A DNA stretch of 10,863 bases from JAVBOV01 sp031550205 (lineage in GTDB: Bacteria > Pseudomonadota > Alphaproteobacteria > RF32 > CAG-239), in assembly GCA_031550205.1 (NCBI GenBank), contig JAVBOV010000054.1, positions 1 through 10,863 of the forward strand, read 5' to 3'. Below the pieces are notes generated by a model. It was not told the DNA's origin, did not search any database, and worked only from the letters and a program-made list of their open reading frames with translations. Every line of letters begins with the position of its first letter. The stretch's first letter is position 1. The position numbers and the translations under genes were made by a program. Shown one piece after another: positions 7,318 to 10,863 of this stretch.

Positions 7318-7348
7318 CTGTCATTCCGCACTTGATGCGGAATCCAGG
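7318..7348. repeat. Short palindromic repeat, CTGTCATTCC...GGAATCCAGG type
   Basis: ATTCCGCA (7323-7330), loop CTTGA, TGCGGAAT (7336-7343) form a perfect eight-base stem inside conserved ends CTGTCATTCC and GGAATCCAGG. The larger palindrome at 10475-10564 has the same ends, so both belong to one repeat class with different cores. Confidence 0.7.
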
Positions 7349-7365
7349 TATAAATATAGCTATTT

Positions 7366-7396
7366 AAAATAACAAAGGCGGCTATAACCAGCCACC
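7366..7396 (-). terminator. Rho-independent terminator after the 110-residue ORF
   Basis: Read on the minus strand, GGTGGCT, loop GGTTAT, AGCCGCC pair over seven bases with one G-U, followed by TTTGTTATTTT. The stem (7377-7396) starts ten bases past the TAA at 7408-7406, in the right place to end that gene. Confidence 0.75.
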
Positions 7397-7405
7397 TAAG
7401 TTTTT

Positions 7406-7738
7406 TTACTTTTCACACATTTCCCTTAAAATCTCTCTAATAGTTCTAAATAAAAGATTGTGCGTTCCTGTTGCTGTCCAGCCATCGGATTGAAATTTGG
7501 CATAAAGACCATCAATGTCTTCAACCATCAAGTCCAACATGGCCATTTCTCCAGGACCATCAGCCCAAAGAGTGTTTACTATATCCTCCAAAGATTTTTG
7601 TAGTGTTCCGGAGTATAGATAAAGTCTAAATGATAAATCAGTTTGATATCTCGGAAGATAAAGACTGCATATTAAACCACCTCGAGCGGAAGCAAGGGAT
7701 TTCAATAATTCTTGAGCTCTTTCTTTTGTTGGTATCAT
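7406..7738 (-). CDS. Hypothetical protein, 110 residues, no recognised family
   Basis: The ORF encodes MIPTKERAQELLKSLASARG and continues as a soluble, mixed-charge sequence with no signal peptide or membrane segment. Helical stretches are likely at residues 3-18 and at the C-terminus (LLFRTIREILREMCEK). I see no catalytic or nucleic-acid-binding motif. A good terminator just beyond its stop supports it as a transcription unit, but no convincing Shine-Dalgarno sequence precedes the ATG. The upstream 200 bases are markedly AT-rich and the gene sits next to tRNA-Ser and an inserted element, so acquisition by transfer is plausible. It could instead be a decayed fragment of a longer gene. Confidence 0.6.
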   Translation of the reverse strand: MIPTKERAQELLKSLASARGGLICSLYLPRYQTDLSFRLYLYSGTLQKSLEDIVNTLWADGPGEMAMLDLMVEDIDGLYAKFQSDGWTATGTHNLLFRTIREILREMCEK

Positions 7739-7941
7739 ATCTATATGTTTTAAGTTAATAATTATCTTAATTTTTAAGTGATTAATAAATCATTTAGCAC
7801 AAAACCACTTAAATAGCAAAACATATTTCAATAGTTCAAAAACGACCAAAAATCAAATATTTTCAAATTTGTTCGTTTCGAACTCACTTGGGGTTATGAA
7901 TATCAACACGTTCGGAAGAAAAATCAGCCACCTGCATACAG
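7739..7941. other. AT-rich spacer between the 110-residue ORF and tRNA-Ser
   Basis: No gene is visible. The segment contains a perfect small hairpin GTTCG-TTT-CGAAC (7871-7883) and, overlapping it, an 11-base match to the tRNA-Ser T arm (TTCGAACTCAC at 7877-7887, also at 7959-7969). It may hold the promoter of the 110-residue ORF, but no clear -35/-10 pair stands out. Confidence 0.5.
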
Positions 7942-8031
7942 TGGCGGAGAGAGTGAGATTCGAACTCACGGTGGGCTCGCACCCACGACGGTTTTCAAGA
8001 CCGCTGCTTTAAACCACTCAGCCATCTCTCC
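7942..8031 (-). tRNA. tRNA-Ser (anticodon UGA)
   Basis: On the minus strand the 90-base gene has a complete cloverleaf. The acceptor stem pairs GGAGAGA with TCTCTCC, followed by discriminator G and an encoded CCA. The anticodon stem-loop is CGGTC-TTGAAAA-CCG-like, with loop CTTGAAA giving anticodon TGA. A long class II variable arm (GTGGGTGCGAGCCCAC) and the T arm GTGAG-TTCGAAT-CTCAC complete it. The long variable arm with UGA identifies a serine tRNA reading UCA and related codons. Its 5' end (8031) is the boundary of a direct duplication described separately. Confidence 0.97.
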
Positions 8032-8036
8032 ATATT
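8014..8036. repeat. 23-base direct repeat, copy within and beyond the tRNA-Ser 5' end
   Basis: The 23 bases starting CCACTCAGCCATCTCTCC and ending ATATT recur exactly at 8162-8184, 148 bases away. This copy includes the first 18 bases of the functional tRNA plus five upstream bases. Confidence 0.9.
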
Positions 8037-8060
8037 TTGTGCCAAGAACAAACTTCTTTT

Positions 8061-8152
8061 CAGAGCTTCGCTCTGACGACGGTTTTGGCTCCGCCGTTCG
8101 CTGCGCATCACTTGCTCGCCGACCTGCGCTGACGCTTCGGTTCAAGACCAAG
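8061..8152. repeat. GC-rich palindromic element inserted at the tRNA-Ser 5' flank
   Basis: The block is distinctly GC-richer than its surroundings and dense in short dyads. CAGAGC-TTC-GCTCTG (8061-8075) is perfect; ACGG (8079-8082) can pair with CCGT (8094-8097), and GCGCA (8103-8107) with TGCGC (8125-8129). Read on the minus strand it has an open frame (RSVSAGRRASDAQRTAEPKP), a property of some dispersed palindromic elements such as the Rickettsia RPE class. Membership of a repeat family is inference from one copy. Confidence 0.5.
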
Positions 8153-8161
8153 TTTATAATT

Positions 8162-8184
8162 CCACTCAGCCATCTCTCCATATT
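8162..8184 (-). pseudogene. Truncated duplicate of the tRNA-Ser 5' end
   Basis: This exact 23-base copy restores the tRNA acceptor 5' strand and half of the D arm. Beyond it, homology becomes patchy: GGTTCAAGACCAAG at 8139-8152 recalls the anticodon arm GGTTTTCAAGACCGC, then it is lost in GC-rich palindromic sequence. No variable arm, T arm or 3' acceptor strand is present, so it cannot make a tRNA. Confidence 0.75.
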
Positions 8185-8228
8185 CAAAATTGTCATCCTC
8201 GGAGTCAACCGTCTGAGACTCGCTAAGT

Positions 8229-8255
8229 AAAATCATACCTTAATGGTATGATTTT
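8229..8255 (-). terminator. Bidirectional rho-independent terminator
   Basis: AAAATCATACC (8229-8239), a five-base loop, and GGTATGATTTT (8245-8255) form a perfect 11-base stem with A and T flanks. On the minus strand it would end transcripts coming from hcp, or a small RNA initiated after hcp. It also insulates the tRNA-Ser region. Confidence 0.85.
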
Positions 8256-8405
8256 ATCTGCAAGAGCACGGCTATCTTAATTTTATGAAGCCAATGAAAT
8301 GGCTGAAATAAAATTTAGATACCCGTGGTCGAACTAGGTTGAACCCGGGGGCCTAGCGTGACAATCTCGGCAAAATAGTCTCTTTGACGAATTGCAACAA
8401 TTTCT
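8229..8405 (-). ncRNA. Candidate small RNA, or long structured hcp 3' UTR
   Basis: Downstream of hcp, minus-strand sequence shows CTTGAC (8441-8436) and TAATAC (8417-8412) separated by about 17 bases, a plausible sigma-70 promoter. Hairpins follow at 8389-8404 (GAAATTG-TTG-CAATTC), 8334-8356 (CTAGG...CCTAG, with a CCCCCGGG core) and 8289-8304 (AGCCA...TGGCT), ending at the strong terminator. No protein-coding frame of useful size is present. It does not match 6S RNA, SRP RNA, RNase P or tmRNA features that I know. The -10 is weak, so a simple long 3' UTR is an equal alternative. Confidence 0.35.
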
Positions 8406-8463
8406 GACAAAGTATTAATCAAATCCAAGCCAAACGTCAAGAACTTTTTTATAGTCAATCAAA

Positions 8464-9987
8464 TTATCCCAATATCGCCTTTAAATCTGCTTCCGCCGTG
8501 GTCGTCGGCGAAATATTATACTTCTCCACGAGCAGCTTCAAAACATTCGGGCTCACAAAGGCCGGCAAAGTCGGCCCCAATTTAATGTTCTTAATGCCCA
8601 AATACAACAGGGTCAAAAGAATGCAAACCGCTTTTTGCTCATACCAAGACAAAATCAAAGACAACGGCAGTTCATTAACCGAACATTTAAAAGCATCCGC
8701 CAGCGCCACAGCCACCTTAATCGCCGAATATGCGTCGTTGCACTGACCCATATCCATCAACCTAGGCAAACCCCCAATCTCGCCAAACTCCAGCTTATTA
8801 AAACGATATTTTCCGCAAGCCAAAGTCAAAATCACGCAGTCATTGGGCACCATTTCTGCAAATTCGGTATAATAGTTGCGCCCCGGTTTGGCTCCGTCGC
8901 ACCCGCCGATTAAGAAAAAGTGCTTAATCGCTCCGCTCTTAACCGCCTCAATCACCTTGTCGGCCACGCCCAAAACCGTGTTGTGCCCGAAACCGACCGT
9001 AATATACTTGGCCTCTTCGTCTTTGGCAAAACCTTCCATAGCCAAAGCCTTTTCAATCGCCGGCGTAAAATCATAATTCTTAATGTGGCTCACACCCGGC
9101 CAGGCCACCAAACCTGATGTAAAAATTCTGTCCTCATATCCTTTCGGGTTCTGAATGCAGTTGGTGGTCATCACAATCGAGCCCGGAAAAGCCGCAAATT
9201 CTTTCTGCTGATTCTGCCATGCCCCGCCATAGTTTCCTACCAAATGCGCATATTTCTTCAGTTTAGGATAAGCCAGCGTCGGCAGCATCTCGCCATGCGT
9301 ATAAACATTAATCCCCTTGCCTTCGGTCTGCTTTAATATCTCTTCCAAATCTTTCAAATCATGCCCTGAAACCAAAATCGCCTTGCCTTTAATCGGTGTC
9401 ACGCGAACCTTGGTCGGCTCCGGATGCCCGTAACTTGAGGTGTTGGCCTCATCAAGCATCCCCATCACCTTAAAATTCACCTCGCCGCACTTCAATACCA
9501 AACCCAAAAGCTCATCTTGCTTGGCTTCAGAATTATATATCGCCTTCAATGCGGTCTTAAAAAACTCATAAACGCCCTTGTCTTCAAAACCCAGCACTTT
9601 TGCGTGGTGCGCATAAGCCGCCGTTCCTTTAATGCCATATTTCAGCAAAGATTTGAGCGAAAAAATATCCTCATTTTCCTGACGCTTGTCAATTTCCAAA
9701 GAATGCAGCTTGGCCTGCGTTAGAATATCCATATCAGAAAGCTTGCCATATTTTTCCTGATTAATTTCTTTCAAAATTTTAACCAAAGCCGCGTCATCAA
9801 AATTAACATTGGTCACGGTTGTAAACAAACCGTCCAAAAGCAGCTGCCCGCTAAGCTTATCCGCTCTCTCCGCCAGTTCAAAAATAATCAAATCCTGCAA
9901 ATCTGAAGACGTTGGCAGTTTGCCGCACACTCCCTGGATTGCACATCCCTGACCCTTAGCGGTTTGCTCGCATTGAAAACAAAACAT
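8464..9987 (-). CDS. hcp: Hydroxylamine reductase / hybrid cluster protein (class I)
   Basis: This 507-residue iron-sulfur protein belongs to the hybrid cluster protein family, whose members reduce hydroxylamine to ammonia in vitro and act as NO reductases or in nitrosative-stress defence in anaerobes. The N-terminal cysteines C3, C6, C15 and C21 (spacing x2, x8, x5) match the class I pattern that binds a [4Fe-4S] cubane. All hybrid-cluster ligands appear by motif: H209 (SGHD), E233 (HGEMLP), C277 (TTNC), C363 (GGCDGAKPGRNYY, the persulfide cysteine in homologues), C391 (LACGKYRFN), C416 (GQCNDAYSA) and E450 with K452 (WYEQK). At 507 residues it is somewhat shorter than the roughly 550 usual for class I. 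AAGGAG sits nine bases before the ATG. No Hcr reductase gene is in the window, so the electron donor is unknown. Cytoplasmic. Confidence 0.96.
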   Translation of the reverse strand: MFCFQCEQTAKGQGCAIQGVCGKLPTSSDLQDLIIFELAERADKLSGQLLLDGLFTTVTNVNFDDAALVKILKEINQEKYGKLSDMDILTQAKLHSLEIDKRQENEDIFSLKSLLKYGIKGTAAYAHHAKVLGFEDKGVYEFFKTALKAIYNSEAKQDELLGLVLKCGEVNFKVMGMLDEANTSSYGHPEPTKVRVTPIKGKAILVSGHDLKDLEEILKQTEGKGINVYTHGEMLPTLAYPKLKKYAHLVGNYGGAWQNQQKEFAAFPGSIVMTTNCIQNPKGYEDRIFTSGLVAWPGVSHIKNYDFTPAIEKALAMEGFAKDEEAKYITVGFGHNTVLGVADKVIEAVKSGAIKHFFLIGGCDGAKPGRNYYTEFAEMVPNDCVILTLACGKYRFNKLEFGEIGGLPRLMDMGQCNDAYSAIKVAVALADAFKCSVNELPLSLILSWYEQKAVCILLTLLYLGIKNIKLGPTLPAFVSPNVLKLLVEKYNISPTTTAEADLKAILG

Positions 9988-9989
9988 AT

Positions 9990-10394
9990 TTATTTCTCCT
10001 TAAAATTTTTAATTTGCGTATTAGTAAAATAGTCCAAAAATTCTGAATTTAAACGGCACAGCAAGTTTCCCAAAATACATTTGCCTTTTAAACAAGGCTT
10101 ACGGTTAAACAAACAGTTTGCCGGCTTAACTTTGCCATCAATTGCTTCCAAAACTTGCATAAAAGAGGTGTTTTGCTGCTTGGCAGTCAAACAAAATCCG
10201 CCCTTCGGCCCCTTAACCGAAGTAACCAGCCCCGCCACAACCAAATCACGCAAAACCTTGGAAAGATGATGTTTGGAAACACCAAGCCTTTCCGCCATAT
10301 ACCCCGCCGAAACCGCACTTTCTTCGTTAACCAAAAGCACCGCAGCATGAAGCCCAATCGCCGCCGCCTCAGAAATATTAATCAATCCCTTCAT
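9990..10394 (-). CDS. Rrf2-family transcriptional regulator, probable iron-sulfur NO/redox sensor
   Basis: The 134-residue protein starts MKGLINISEAAAIGLHAAVLL, the usual Rrf2 first helix, followed by a winged helix-turn-helix (AERLGVSKHHLSKVLRDL at 34-51) and the wing KGPKGGFCL. The C-terminal half has cysteines C94, C101, C106 and C113 (ANCLFNRKPCLKGKC...), in the region where IscR, NsrR and RsrR bind a cluster. The spacing x6 then x4 differs from the common x5/x5-x7. The stop is two bases before the hcp ATG, and the hcp ribosome binding site lies inside its last codons, so the two are co-transcribed. A local regulator of hcp that senses NO or oxygen is the natural reading, similar to NsrR, but this is inference. 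Confidence 0.93.
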   Translation of the reverse strand: MKGLINISEAAAIGLHAAVLLVNEESAVSAGYMAERLGVSKHHLSKVLRDLVVAGLVTSVKGPKGGFCLTAKQQNTSFMQVLEAIDGKVKPANCLFNRKPCLKGKCILGNLLCRLNSEFLDYFTNTQIKNFKEK

Positions 10395-10414
10395 CTTTAG
10401 CCCGCCTATATTTA

Positions 10415-10440
10415 TATAATAGTACCATTATACTACTATA
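10415..10440 (-). promoter_or_regulatory. Promoter and candidate Rrf2 operator of the regulator-hcp operon
   Basis: On the minus strand, TATAGTAGTA and TACTATTATA flank a six-base spacer and match as an inverted repeat in nine of ten positions. TATAAT (10432-10427) lies within the dyad, so a bound protein would occlude RNA polymerase. A TTGACA-like TAGACA (10457-10452) is present, but its 19-base spacing is long. The dyad lies 20 bases upstream of the regulator start, which fits autoregulation. It does not match the enterobacterial NsrR consensus. Confidence 0.55.
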
Positions 10441-10474
10441 CAAACAAAGAATGTCTATATAAAAAAATACACCC

Positions 10475-10564
10475 CTGTCATTCCAGAAAAATTTTACAAT
10501 TTTTCTCTGTCGACAGCAAGGAGCAGAGATAAAAAAATTGAAAAATTTTATCTGGAACCCAGGG
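10475..10564. repeat. Long palindromic repeat with CTGTCATTCC...GGAACCCAGG ends
   Basis: The left arm starts TTCCAGAAAAATTTT and ends CTCTG (10482-10509). The right arm runs from CAGAG to CTGGAA (10524-10557) and is its near-complement with small gaps. The loop TCGACAGCAAGGAG includes CTGTCGACAG, itself a palindrome. The outer ends match the shorter element at 7318-7348, so this is a second, larger member of the same repeat class. It lies upstream of the regulator-hcp promoter. Confidence 0.75.
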
Positions 10565-10645
10565 AAAACCGGCTATATTATCAACCCAGCAACCAAAACC
10601 AAGTCCAATAAAATAAGGATAATTAGTTAATTAAACCCATCCCAA
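10565..10645. other. Gene-free AT-rich spacer
   Basis: Between the palindromic repeats I see no ORF, promoter or structure that I can support here. The whole 10395-10863 stretch is gene-free and is described by the promoter and three repeats listed. Confidence 0.6.
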
Positions 10646-10669
10646 CCTTCCCTTAAAATTAAGGGAAGG
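10646..10669. repeat. Perfect 24-base palindrome
   Basis: CCTTCCCTTAA and TTAAGGGAAGG are fully complementary around AA. On the plus strand it is followed by AGCTAAAAAAA, and on the minus strand by TTGGG, so it lacks the T run of a terminator in either direction. It is better read as a repeat or binding site. Confidence 0.65.
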
Positions 10670-10709
10670 AGCTAAAAAAACCAACCATCCTTGTTTCCCC
10701 ACCTCTTTC

Positions 10710-10863
10710 CTGCCTTAGGAAAAGTATTTAGACTTTGTTAGCGTATCTTTGCATCCTTTGGTTCGCAGCGGTTCTGCCGAAAGAACAATAATAAAAGAAG
10801 GCAGAACTTTAGCGGAGAAAGCAAAGCGGAGCTTACAAAGTCTTAATGCTTTTACTCAGGCAG
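10710..10863. repeat. Long imperfect inverted repeat reaching the window edge
   Basis: Positions 10710-10742 (starting CTGCCTTAGGAAAAG) and the reverse complement of 10831-10863 (starting CTGCCTGAGTAAAAG) agree at 28 of 33 positions by hand count. The inner arms GTTCTGCC (10771-10778) and GGCAGAAC (10800-10807) are perfect. The right arm ends exactly at the last base, so it may continue. It could be a MITE-like element, two inverted repeat copies, or a structured RNA; I see no coding frame in it. Confidence 0.6.

Noticed and set aside
7109..7324. 71-residue minus-strand ORF over the small membrane gene and its terminator
   Set aside because: It reads through a perfect terminator hairpin and lacks a ribosome binding site; the plus-strand 44-residue gene explains the region better.
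7966..8208. 80-residue minus-strand ORF across tRNA-Ser
   Set aside because: It is translated from a tRNA gene and its partial duplicate plus a repeat element, so it is not a protein gene. The open frame of the repeat is noted as a separate finding.
8314..8336. Resemblance of TTAGATACCCGTGG to a conserved 16S rRNA segment
   Set aside because: Only about a dozen bases match with a gap, and flanking rRNA sequence is absent.
1..10863. CRISPR array, defence island or phage module
   Set aside because: There are no regularly spaced repeats, and no cas, toxin-antitoxin, restriction, integrase or transposase genes are visible on either strand.

Overview
This is a chromosomal segment from an AT-leaning (roughly 40-45% G+C by eye) alphaproteobacterium, probably an uncultured, oxygen-poor, host- or gut-associated lineage. 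The alphaproteobacterial call rests on gene order and on family details. An rlpA - D,D-carboxypeptidase - tmk - holB - tatD - metallo-beta-lactamase run is a conserved arrangement in that class, and HolB has the alphaproteobacterial look, with no zinc-finger cysteines and a VDEVR motif before the B site. The lifestyle call is inference from a class I hybrid cluster protein and the intergenic repeat load. No species can be named from the sequence alone.

Positions 6853 down to 1 hold one tightly packed minus-strand operon: an exported nitroreductase, the lytic transglycosylase MltB, the lipoprotein RlpA, a PBP5-type D,D-carboxypeptidase, thymidylate kinase (tmk), the DNA polymerase III delta-prime subunit (holB), a TatD-family hydrolase, and the N-terminal third or half of a PhnP-like metallo-beta-lactamase that runs off the left edge. 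Junctions are TAATG, TAAATG, ATGA or short gaps, so translation is probably coupled. The first four products act in the envelope and three of them remodel peptidoglycan. The last four act in the cytoplasm on nucleotides and DNA. The metG gene that often separates holB from tatD in this class is absent here.

Positions 6900-8463 are an accessory, repeat-rich stretch. It carries a palindromic repeat, a 44-residue single-span membrane protein on the plus strand with its own ribosome binding site and terminator, a second short palindromic repeat, an unrecognised 110-residue ORF with its own terminator, and tRNA-Ser(UGA). A 148-bp insertion duplicates the 5' end of that tRNA gene and carries a GC-rich palindromic element. 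A candidate small RNA, or long hcp 3' UTR, follows.

Positions 8464-10394 are a two-gene minus-strand operon: an Rrf2-family regulator with a C-terminal cysteine cluster and the hydroxylamine reductase/hybrid cluster protein Hcp. Together they look like a nitrosative-stress module. The regulator start is preceded by an AT-rich dyad overlapping a TATAAT box, the best operator candidate in the window. Positions 10441-10863 contain no gene that I can support but hold three strong inverted repeats, the last of which ends exactly at the window edge.
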